NCBI GenBank assembly: GCA_963740215.1
Contig: CAVUDJ010000019.1
Location: forward strand, 1,054,001 to 1,118,000
Length of the DNA: 64,000 nucleotides
Source: CAVVAL01 sp963740215
GTDB lineage: Bacteria; Actinomycetota; Actinomycetes; Mycobacteriales; Cryptosporangiaceae
Direction: 5' to 3'
Shown here: in pieces, positions 1 to 6,841 of the stretch
Numbering within the stretch: the first letter of the stretch is position 1
How the letters are laid out: the number at the start of each line of letters is the position of its first letter
Program-made: the position numbers and the translations under genes
Notes under the pieces: generated by a model
Databases searched by the model: none
What the model saw: the letters and a program-made list of their open reading frames with translations, nothing else
Told to the model about the DNA's origin: nothing

Positions 1-579
1 ATCGCCGCCGCGCTCCCGGACGACCTGCCCGCCGAACTCGCGCTCGCTGTCCTCGACGTGTGCGGCGCTCCGGCCCTCACGGCACGGGTGGTGGGCCAGT
101 ACGACAAGCCGACCGTCGCGGTGATCGGCGCCGCAGGCAAGAGTGGATCGCTGTCGCTGGCAGCCGCACGGCGCGCGGGTGCCGGCCGCACCGTCGGCGT
201 CGTCCCGATCCAAGCCGAGGCCGACCGTCTCGCCACCACCGCCCTCGCCGACGAGATCGCCCTCGCCGACGCCCGCGACCCGGTGGCGCTCGCCGCGGCC
301 GTCGGCGAACCTGCCGACGTCGTCGTGGTGTGCGTCGACGTCCCCGGCTGCGAGGGCGGCGCGATCCTCGCCACAGCCGAGGGCGGCACCGTCATCTTCT
401 TCTCGATGGCGACGTCGTTCTCCGCCGCCGCGCTCGGCGCCGAGGGCCTTGCCGCCGACGTGACGATGCTGGTCGGCAACGGGTACGTGCCTGGCCACGC
501 CGGCTACGCCCTCGACCTCCTCCGCACCGACCCGGGCGTGCAGGCGCTTTTCACCGCACGGCTCGCTGCCGAGCACTGA
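1..579 (+). CDS. kdd: L-erythro-3,5-diaminohexanoate dehydrogenase, C-terminal part
   Basis: Partial gene; the 5' end lies before the window and the frame is open from base 1. The visible ~192 residues hold a Rossmann nucleotide-binding motif (VIGAAGKSGSLS) followed by a typical dehydrogenase C-terminus (VIFFSMATSF, then GNGYVPGHA). Family knowledge: Kdd oxidatively deaminates 3,5-diaminohexanoate to 5-amino-3-oxohexanoate with NAD(P)+ in lysine fermentation. The assignment rests mainly on context: the lysine 5,6-aminomutase subunits and 3-aminobutyryl-CoA ammonia-lyase follow on the same strand. An unrelated zinc-binding dehydrogenase is the alternative, but the neighbours make that unlikely. 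Confidence 0.85.
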   Translation: MAAALPDDLPAELALAVLDVCGAPALTARVVGQYDKPTVAVIGAAGKSGSLSLAAARRAGAGRTVGVVPIQAEADRLATTALADEIALADARDPVALAAAVGEPADVVVVCVDVPGCEGGAILATAEGGTVIFFSMATSFSAAALGAEGLAADVTMLVGNGYVPGHAGYALDLLRTDPGVQALFTARLAAEH

Positions 580-601
580 CGCGGCACGGAACACTGTCCC
601 C

Positions 602-2176
602 ATGACGACGACGCTCTTCCGCAACGGCCGCATCTACAGCCCGGGCAGCCCCTTCGCCACCGCGTTCCTCGTCGACGGCGGCCACATCGCCTGGATCGGG
701 TCGGACGACGCTGCGGCGGGCTTCACCGCCGAACACACCGTCGACCTGGCGGACGCGCTGGTCACTCCGGCGTTCGTGGACGCGCACGTGCACGCCACCG
801 CCACCGGCCTCAACCTGGTCGGCCCCGACCTGGCCGGCGCGCGCACCCTCACCGAAGCCCTCGACACGATCGCCGCGCACAACGGAACCACCGTGATCGG
901 GCACGGCTGGGACGAGACCCGCTGGCCTGAGGGCCGCCCGCCGACGCTCGCCGAACTGGACCGGGCATCCGGCGGCGCCCTCGTCTACCTGTCCCGGGTC
1001 GACAAGCACTCGGCGCTGGCGTCGTCGGCGCTCCGTGCGGCGGTCCCGGATCTCGAAGCCCGCGACGGCTACAGCCCCGACGGGCCTCTGTCCGTCGACG
1101 CCCACCACGCGGTTCGCGCGATCGCACTCGCCACCGTCACCCCGTCCCAGCGCGAGGACGCCCAGCGGGCCACCCGAAAGCGTGCCGCCGCGCTCGGCAT
1201 CGGCGCGCTGCACGAGTGCGGCGGACCCGAGATCGCCGGCGAGGACGACTTCACCGGACTGCTCGCGCTCGCCGCCACCGAGCCCGGCCCCGAGGTGTAC
1301 GGGTACTGGGGCGAGCTGATGGCCGCCGCCAAGGCGAAGGAACTGGGCGCTGTCGGCGCGGGCGGCGACCTGTTCGTCGACGGCGCGATCGGCTCCCACA
1401 CCGCGTGCCTGCACGCCCCATACACCGACGCGGACAGCACGGGCCACGCGTATCTCGACGCCGACCAGGTCGCCGCGCACCTCGCCGACTGCGCCGCCCA
1501 CGGCGTGCAGGGCGGGTTCCACGCGATCGGCGACGCTGCGCTCACCGCCGTCCTCGACGGGTTCGCCAAGGCGGCGGCGCAGATCGGCGTCGACCGCTTC
1601 CGCGCCGCGCGGCACCGCATCGAGCACGCCGAGATGCTCGACGCGACTCTGATCAAACGCATGGTCGAGTTCGGCGCCGTGGCCAGCGTCCAGCCCGCGT
1701 TCGACGCCGCATGGGGCGGCGAGACCGGCATGTACGCGCAACGGCTCGGCGTCGAGCGCGCGCTGACCCTCAACCCGTTCGGCGCGCTCGCCGGGGTCGG
1801 AGTACCGCTGGCGTTCGGGTCCGACTCGCCGGTGACGCCGCTCGACCCGTGGGGCACCGTCCGGGCGGCGACGCAGCACCGCAACCCGCATCACGCGATC
1901 AGCGTCCGGGCCGCGTTCGCCGCGCACACCCGCGGTGGCTGGCGCGCGATCGGCCGCGACGACGAGGGCCTGCTCGCCCCGGGGGCACCGGCCACGTTCG
2001 CGGTCTGGGCCGCCGACGAGGTGGTCGTGCAGGCACCGGACGAGCGGGTGTCCCGCTGGAGCACCGACCCGCGCGGCGCAGTACCGGGCCTGCCGAACCT
2101 GGCACCGGAGGCGGCGACACCCGTCTGCCTGCGCACCGTCGTCCGGGGCGAGACGATCTTTGGAGGCAGCACGTGA
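602..2176 (+). CDS. Amidohydrolase family protein (YtcJ-like)
   Basis: A 524-residue metal-dependent amidohydrolase of the YtcJ/COG1574 type. Visible metal-site signatures are the HVHAT motif near residue 62, FHAIGD near residue 303, RHRIEHAEM near 337 and the late FGSDSPV aspartate near 403. The family hydrolyses amide or related C-N bonds and specific substrates are mostly unknown. It starts 22 bp after kdd and its stop overlaps the kamD start (GTGA), so it is co-transcribed with the lysine pathway. This suggests, by inference only, that it acts on a lysine derivative or a pathway side product. The ATG start has no strong ribosome-binding site. Confidence 0.85.
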   Translation: MTTTLFRNGRIYSPGSPFATAFLVDGGHIAWIGSDDAAAGFTAEHTVDLADALVTPAFVDAHVHATATGLNLVGPDLAGARTLTEALDTIAAHNGTTVIGHGWDETRWPEGRPPTLAELDRASGGALVYLSRVDKHSALASSALRAAVPDLEARDGYSPDGPLSVDAHHAVRAIALATVTPSQREDAQRATRKRAAALGIGALHECGGPEIAGEDDFTGLLALAATEPGPEVYGYWGELMAAAKAKELGAVGAGGDLFVDGAIGSHTACLHAPYTDADSTGHAYLDADQVAAHLADCAAHGVQGGFHAIGDAALTAVLDGFAKAAAQIGVDRFRAARHRIEHAEMLDATLIKRMVEFGAVASVQPAFDAAWGGETGMYAQRLGVERALTLNPFGALAGVGVPLAFGSDSPVTPLDPWGTVRAATQHRNPHHAISVRAAFAAHTRGGWRAIGRDDEGLLAPGAPATFAVWAADEVVVQAPDERVSRWSTDPRGAVPGLPNLAPEAATPVCLRTVVRGETIFGGST

Positions 2177-3735
2177 CCGTAGAGCCGAAGCTCGGGCTCG
2201 ACCCGGCAACCGTCGCCACCGCGCGGCGTCTCGCCCAGCGGGCCGGGGCGCCGGTGGTGGAGCTCGCGCGCACCCACACGACGGTGTCGGTGGAGCGGGC
2301 GGTGCTGCGCCTCGCCGGCATCACCGGCGCCGACCCGGACGGCATCCCGTGGGTGAACCGCCTGGTCGACACCGTCCGGGACCAGGTCGGCCTGGAGTAC
2401 GGCGTGGCGCTGCCGGTGTTCGACGCGCTTACCCGCGAGGGCTGGGACGACCTCACCCTGCTCGCGCAGAAGGCGGCGGCCGGCGCGCTGTCCTTCCGCA
2501 TTCCGTCCGACGCCAAGACCGCGATGCACGCCGCCAGAACCGCCGTGCAGACCGGGATCGACCGCATCGACGCCAACCGCCGCACCCGCGACCAACTCAT
2601 CACCGGCATCGGGGACGCCCCGCGCAAGCCGTGGGTGTACCTGATCGTGGCCACCGGCGACATCCACGAGGACATCCCGCAGGCCCAGGCGGCGGCGCGG
2701 GAGGGCGCCGACATCATCGCGGTGATCCGCTCGACGGGCCAGTCCCTTCTGGACTACGTACCCGAGGGCGCCACCCGCGAGGGCTACGCCGGTACCTATG
2801 CCACCCAGGAGAACTTCCGCCTGATGCGCGCGGCGCTGGATGACGTGTCCCGGGAGCTCGGCCGGTACGTGCGCCTCACCAACTACGCCAGCGGCCTGTG
2901 CATGCCGGAGATCGCCACGCTCGCCGGGCTGGAACGCCTGGACATGATGCTCAACGACTCGATGTACGGGATCCTGTTCCGCGACATCAACCCCATCCGG
3001 ACGTTCGTCGACCAGCGCTTCTCCCGCCAGGTCCACGCCCGCGCCGGCATCATCATCAACACGGGCGAGGACAACTACCTCACCACCGCGGATGCCGTCG
3101 ACGAGGCACACACCGTCACCGTGTCGCAGCTCCTCAACGAGTACTTCGCGAAGGAGGCCGGCCTCGCGGACTGGCAACTCGGGCTGGGCCACGCCTTCGA
3201 GATCAATCCCGAGGTCCCGGATTCGTTCCGGCTCGAACTGGCCCACGCTCTGCTCGCCCGCGAGCTGTTCCCCGACGCGCCGCTGAAGTGGATGCCGCCG
3301 ACCAAGCACATGACCGGAGACGTGTTCCGCGGCTACCTCCTCGACGGCTTCTTCAACCTCGTCGGCGCCATGACGGGCCAGGGGATCCTGCTCGTCGGCA
3401 TGATGACCGAGGCCGTCGTCACGCCGTTCCTGTCCGATCGCGACCTCGCGCTGCAGAACGTCCGCTACGTCATGGACGCCGCCGGGAAGCTCCACGAGGA
3501 CTTCCACCCTCGGCCGGACGGGTTCATCGCGCAGCGCGCCCGGCAGGTGCTCTCGGAGGCCATTGACCTGCTGGGACGGATCGAGGACGACGGCATGCTC
3601 AACGCCATCGCCGACGGCACGTTCGGCATCACCAAGCGCCCCGCCGACAAGGGCAAGGGCCTCGACGGTGTCGCCAAGCAGGCCGACGGCTACTTCAACC
3701 CGGCCACCGAGATCCTCGAAGGGAGCGCGTCATGA
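2173..3735 (+). CDS. kamD: Lysine 5,6-aminomutase, alpha subunit
   Basis: 520 residues, close to the ~516 expected for KamD. The subunit forms the TIM-barrel part of the adenosylcobalamin- and PLP-dependent aminomutase that moves the terminal amino group of D-lysine or beta-lysine to the neighbouring carbon. Recognisable stretches include the IIAVIRSTGQSLLDYVPEG segment and the MPPTKHMTGD segment. The GTG start is chosen because it overlaps the amidohydrolase stop by 4 bp; the longer open frame upstream is a shadow of that gene. The kamE start overlaps the stop (ATGA), which fits equimolar production of the two subunits. Confidence 0.95.
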   Translation: MTVEPKLGLDPATVATARRLAQRAGAPVVELARTHTTVSVERAVLRLAGITGADPDGIPWVNRLVDTVRDQVGLEYGVALPVFDALTREGWDDLTLLAQKAAAGALSFRIPSDAKTAMHAARTAVQTGIDRIDANRRTRDQLITGIGDAPRKPWVYLIVATGDIHEDIPQAQAAAREGADIIAVIRSTGQSLLDYVPEGATREGYAGTYATQENFRLMRAALDDVSRELGRYVRLTNYASGLCMPEIATLAGLERLDMMLNDSMYGILFRDINPIRTFVDQRFSRQVHARAGIIINTGEDNYLTTADAVDEAHTVTVSQLLNEYFAKEAGLADWQLGLGHAFEINPEVPDSFRLELAHALLARELFPDAPLKWMPPTKHMTGDVFRGYLLDGFFNLVGAMTGQGILLVGMMTEAVVTPFLSDRDLALQNVRYVMDAAGKLHEDFHPRPDGFIAQRARQVLSEAIDLLGRIEDDGMLNAIADGTFGITKRPADKGKGLDGVAKQADGYFNPATEILEGSAS

Positions 3736-4532
3736 CTCCGGCCTTGATCGGCGACACGCCGGCTCAGGCACCGCCGAACCCCGGAGTCTCGCCCAGGGTT
3801 GTCCGCCCGTACGGCGATACGACCGGGGACGGCATGGTCCAGGTGTCCTTCACCCTGCCCATCCCGCACGACAAGCGGGCCGAGGGCGCGGCGCTGCAGC
3901 TCGCCGCGAAGATGGGGCTGGAGCCGGCCATGCTCGTGCACGCCAAGGCGATGGGGCCGGACTTCACGTTCTTCGTCGTCTACGGCAGCGTCACCCATCT
4001 CGTGGACCTGGCCGCCGTGCAGGTCGTCGAGCGCGAGTACCCGCTGCTGTCGGCGAAGGAGGTCAACTCCGCGATCAAGCAGGGCCTCGCCCGGCCGCTC
4101 GTCGTCGTGGGCGCCTGCATCGGCACCGACGCCCACACCGTAGGCATCGACGCGATCCTCAACGTCAAGGGCTTCGCGGGGGAGAAGGGCCTGGAGTACT
4201 ACGGCGAGATCACCGTCGTGAACATGGGCGCCCAGGTGCTGGTGCCCGAGCTGGTCGCCGCCGCCGTGCAGCACCGCGCCGACGCCGTTCTCGTCTCTCA
4301 GGTCGTCACCCAGCGCGACGCGCACCTGCACAACACGCGGGAGATGTCGGCGGCGTTCCGTGAGGCGTTCCCGGCCGACCGCCGCCCGCTGCTGGTCGTC
4401 GGCGGCCCCCGCTTCGACGAGAAGATGACCGCCGAGCTGGGCGTCGACCGCATCTTCGGCCGCGGCACCACCCCGGGCGAGGTGGCCAGCTACCTGGTCC
4501 ACGCGCTCATTCCTGAAAGGACGCCGGCATGA
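3732..4532 (+). CDS. kamE: Lysine 5,6-aminomutase, beta (B12-binding) subunit
   Basis: 266 residues. The cobalamin-binding signature DAHTVG is at residues 133-138. His135 is the expected lower axial cobalt ligand and Lys146 the expected PLP Schiff-base lysine. Their 11-residue spacing equals that of His133 and Lys144 in the Clostridium sticklandii enzyme. The N-terminal ~80 residues form the dimerisation domain and the C-terminal part is the Rossmann B12 domain ending near GRGTTPGEVASYL. It overlaps kamD by 4 bp and kal by 4 bp, so the operon is tightly coupled. The catalytic residues are intact, so the enzyme should be active. Confidence 0.96.
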   Translation: MTPALIGDTPAQAPPNPGVSPRVVRPYGDTTGDGMVQVSFTLPIPHDKRAEGAALQLAAKMGLEPAMLVHAKAMGPDFTFFVVYGSVTHLVDLAAVQVVEREYPLLSAKEVNSAIKQGLARPLVVVGACIGTDAHTVGIDAILNVKGFAGEKGLEYYGEITVVNMGAQVLVPELVAAAVQHRADAVLVSQVVTQRDAHLHNTREMSAAFREAFPADRRPLLVVGGPRFDEKMTAELGVDRIFGRGTTPGEVASYLVHALIPERTPA

Positions 4533-4903
4533 GCGATGGCCTGACCGTCGCCCACCGCCGGTACGTGCCGTACTCGCACGCCCACTACGCGGGCAACCTC
4601 GTCGACGGCGCCTACGCGCTCGGCCTGTTCGGGGACGTCGCTACCGAGGTCTGCATCCGCACCGACGGCGACGAGGGCCTGTTCGCGTCCTATTCGGACG
4701 TCCAGTTCGTGGCCCCGATGCAGGCCGGCGACGTCCTGGAGATCACCGCCGAGATCGTGCGGATGGGACGCCGCAGCCGCGAGATCGCGTTCACCTGCGC
4801 CGTGATCTGCCGTGGACGGCCGGACAAGTCCGCCTCGGCCGCCGAGGTACTCGATCCGCCGATCGTCGCCGTCACAGCGCGGGGCACCGTGGTCGTCCCT
4901 TGA
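4529..4903 (+). CDS. kal: 3-aminobutyryl-CoA ammonia-lyase
   Basis: 124-residue hotdog-fold protein, matching the usual ~127 residues for Kal. Family knowledge: it eliminates ammonia from L-3-aminobutyryl-CoA to give crotonyl-CoA, the step after the 3-keto-5-aminohexanoate cleavage enzyme in lysine fermentation. The sequence shows the hotdog pattern HAHYAGNLVDGAYALGLFGD near the N-terminus and the strand VQFVAPMQAGDVLEITAEI in the middle. It overlaps kamE by ATGA, and the next gene starts at a TTG inside its last codon. No kce (cleavage enzyme) is seen here; it may lie upstream of the window. Confidence 0.92.
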   Translation: MSDGLTVAHRRYVPYSHAHYAGNLVDGAYALGLFGDVATEVCIRTDGDEGLFASYSDVQFVAPMQAGDVLEITAEIVRMGRRSREIAFTCAVICRGRPDKSASAAEVLDPPIVAVTARGTVVVP

Positions 4904-6255
4904 CGGTTGTCGTCTGCGTGGACGTCGGATCCACGTTCACCAAGGCGGCGGCCGTCGACGTGGACACCGGCGACCTGCTCGCCACCGGTTCACACCCGAC
5001 GACGATCGGTACCGATGTGCTCGACGGCGTCGACGCGCTCCTGGCTCGGCTGGGCTGCGCCGGCGTCAGCGACGTCCGGGCCTGCTCCAGCGCAGGCGGT
5101 GGGCTGCGGCTCGCCGTCGTCGGCTACGAACGCGCGGTCACCGCCGAGGCCGGGCACCGGGTCGGGCTCTCGGCAGGTGCCCGTGTCGTCCACGTCTCCG
5201 CCGGGCCGCTCGACCCGGAGCCGCTGGCCGACGCGAGGCCCGACGTGATCCTGCTCGCCGGCGGCACCGACGGCGGCAACGCCGAGATCCTGCTCGACAA
5301 CGCCCGCCGGCTGGCTGCCTCCACTCTCGACGTGCCGGTCGTCGTCGCCGGCAACATCGAAGCCCGCGACGAGGTCTGCACGCTGCTCGCCGGCAAGACC
5401 GCTCTTCCCACCGCGAACGTGCTGCCCAAGATCGGCGTGCTCGACCCCGCGCCCGCCCGCCAGACGATCCGCCAGGTCTTCCTCGACCACGTCATCGGCG
5501 GCAAGGGACTGTCCCACGGACCCAGGTTCAGAGCGATGGTCCGCGGCGCCACGCCCGACCTCGTCCTGACCGGCGTCGAACTCCTCGCCGACAGCGGTGC
5601 CGGTGACGTCGTGGTCGTCGACGTCGGCGGCGCCACCACCGACGTGTACTCCGTGGTCACGCCCGACGCCGAAGAAGCCGCGCTGCGCCGCGAGGTCGTC
5701 GAGGTGCTGTGGCGCAGCCGCACCGTCGAGGGAGACCTCGGGATGCGGTGGAACGCCCCCGGCGTCGTCGCGGCCGCGCGCGCCGAACGCCTGCCCGTCC
5801 CGGACGGCCTGGAGGACGCCGCCAACCGCCGCGCCGCCGATCCCGGATACCTGCCCGACAACGAGGCCGAACGGGACGCCGACGACACGCTCGCCGCACT
5901 GGCTGCCACGGTGGCCCTCCGCCGCCACGCCCGCCCCGAAAGCGGGCGAGGCGGCAAGGACCTCCGTCAGGTGCGGCTCGTGGTCGGCTCCGGTGGGGTG
6001 CTCCGCCATGCCCACCCCGACCGCCGCGACGCGATCCTGACCGCCGCCCTCACCGACCACGCCGGCGGCTGGCTCCTGCCCGAACGCGCCGCCGCGACAG
6101 TCGACACGCACTACGTACTCGCCGCCGCCGGACTGCTCGCCGACGACCATCCCGAGGCGGCCGTTCAACTCCTCACAAGCGCCCTTCCACAGGACGTCCA
6201 CAGCACCGTCCACAGGACGTCCACAGGGCCGACTACCAGGGACGATGCCGTCTGA
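4900..6255 (+). CDS. MutL/GlmL-type ATPase, probable B12-mutase reactivase
   Basis: 451 residues of the glutamate-mutase-associated MutL (GlmL) family, an actin-like ATPase. Visible ASKHA motifs are CVDVGSTFTKAAAVD at the N-terminus, LLAGGTDGGN near residue 122, VVDVGGATTDVYSV near 242 and VVGSGGVLRH near 366. The family is generally found beside B12-dependent mutases and is thought to act as a repair or reactivation chaperone. Its place after kamDE and kal suggests it services the lysine aminomutase in the role of KamB/KamC (inference). The likely start is a TTG overlapping the kal stop. The last ~20 codons contain a 23-bp-period repeat and look like a variable tail. Confidence 0.85.
   Translation: MTVVVCVDVGSTFTKAAAVDVDTGDLLATGSHPTTIGTDVLDGVDALLARLGCAGVSDVRACSSAGGGLRLAVVGYERAVTAEAGHRVGLSAGARVVHVSAGPLDPEPLADARPDVILLAGGTDGGNAEILLDNARRLAASTLDVPVVVAGNIEARDEVCTLLAGKTALPTANVLPKIGVLDPAPARQTIRQVFLDHVIGGKGLSHGPRFRAMVRGATPDLVLTGVELLADSGAGDVVVVDVGGATTDVYSVVTPDAEEAALRREVVEVLWRSRTVEGDLGMRWNAPGVVAAARAERLPVPDGLEDAANRRAADPGYLPDNEAERDADDTLAALAATVALRRHARPESGRGGKDLRQVRLVVGSGGVLRHAHPDRRDAILTAALTDHAGGWLLPERAAATVDTHYVLAAAGLLADDHPEAAVQLLTSALPQDVHSTVHRTSTGPTTRDDAV
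6186..6226 (+). repeat. Tandem 18-bp repeat, period 23 bp, in the 3' end of the MutL-like gene
   Basis: TCCACAGGACGTCCACAG occurs at 6186-6203 and again exactly at 6209-6226. It supplies four TCCACA words in 41 bp. In frame it encodes the last part of the MutL-like ATPase (QDVHSTVHRTST), outside the conserved domain. Confidence 0.9.
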
Positions 6256-6402
6256 CACGACGGCGCGCTCGTACCTCTGGACAACATCCGGTCTGACACG
6301 CCGACGACACGCCAGAGACGGCATCGAAGTTGCTCGACGTAACCGCTCGGACCATCCGGTCTTGACCTGGGGAAACACGTAAACACGCAGGTCAGGGCGG
6401 TG

Positions 6403-6430
6403 TTGACATCCTTGCAGGGGTCACTACCGT
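6403..6430 (+). promoter_or_regulatory. Sigma-70-type promoter in the gap before lnt
   Basis: TTGACA (6403-6408), a 16-bp spacer, then TACCGT (6425-6430), which fits the TAnnnT actinobacterial -10. Transcription would start near 6437, about 400 bases before the lnt start, leaving room for a separate small RNA or a long leader. It is a good -35 match but untested. Confidence 0.5.
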
Positions 6431-6720
6431 TTGCCCTGTCTCACTCGGGGAGCGGCCAGGGGGCGTTCCGTTCCTTTGCGAACTGGGCAACGCGGTGCCG
6501 GCACCGCGGGGGCCAGGTCCAGCACGCGAGGGGTGGCGGAACGGCGACGTCACAGCCGGGACCAGGTGCACACGCAGGGGGTTGAGGGGGCCAGTAGACA
6601 ACGGCGCGACGGTCGCATCCAGCGGGCGTCGGAGTCGGTCCGAAGGTCGTCCTCACCACCGGCGGCGCATCGTTCGAGGAGTTGGAAGTCTGGGGCGCGG
6701 CGAGAGCCGCGCCCCTGCCG
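6431..6720 (+). other. Gene-free stretch: candidate small RNA or structured leader
   Basis: The whole 6256-6841 interval has no convincing gene; the open frames in it are GC-driven. Inside it a promoter at 6403-6430 is followed by about 280 bases and then a perfect hairpin at 6692-6715. This promoter-to-hairpin unit would give an RNA of roughly 280 nt. I cannot assign it to a known family (tmRNA, RNase P and SRP RNA signatures were looked for and not seen). It could equally be the 5' leader of lnt. Confidence 0.3.
6692..6715 (+). terminator. Perfect 10-bp GC hairpin
   Basis: GGGGCGCGGC (6692-6701), loop GAGA, then GCCGCGCCCC (6706-6715), followed by TGCCGTTT. This is a strong GNRA-like tetraloop hairpin. 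It could terminate the RNA starting near 6437, or act as an attenuator in the lnt leader. Confidence 0.45.
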
Positions 6721-6841
6721 TTTCCGCAGGTTTTCCCGGGCGCACGGATACTGCCTCCACGCCGCTGGTGACGATCGGCGACAATCGACGCATCAGCACA
6801 CCAGGGTGAACGACCCTCCCGGGTCGGGGAGGGAACGCGCA

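Noticed and set aside
551..2209. 552-residue minus-strand open frame opposite the amidohydrolase
   Set aside because: Arg/Gly/Ala-rich shadow of the high-GC coding strand; no motif or ribosome-binding site.
6186..6226. Replication-origin DnaA-box cluster
   Set aside because: Words lack the TTxT-TCCACA full consensus, and no dnaA/dnaN genes are nearby; they lie inside a coding tail.
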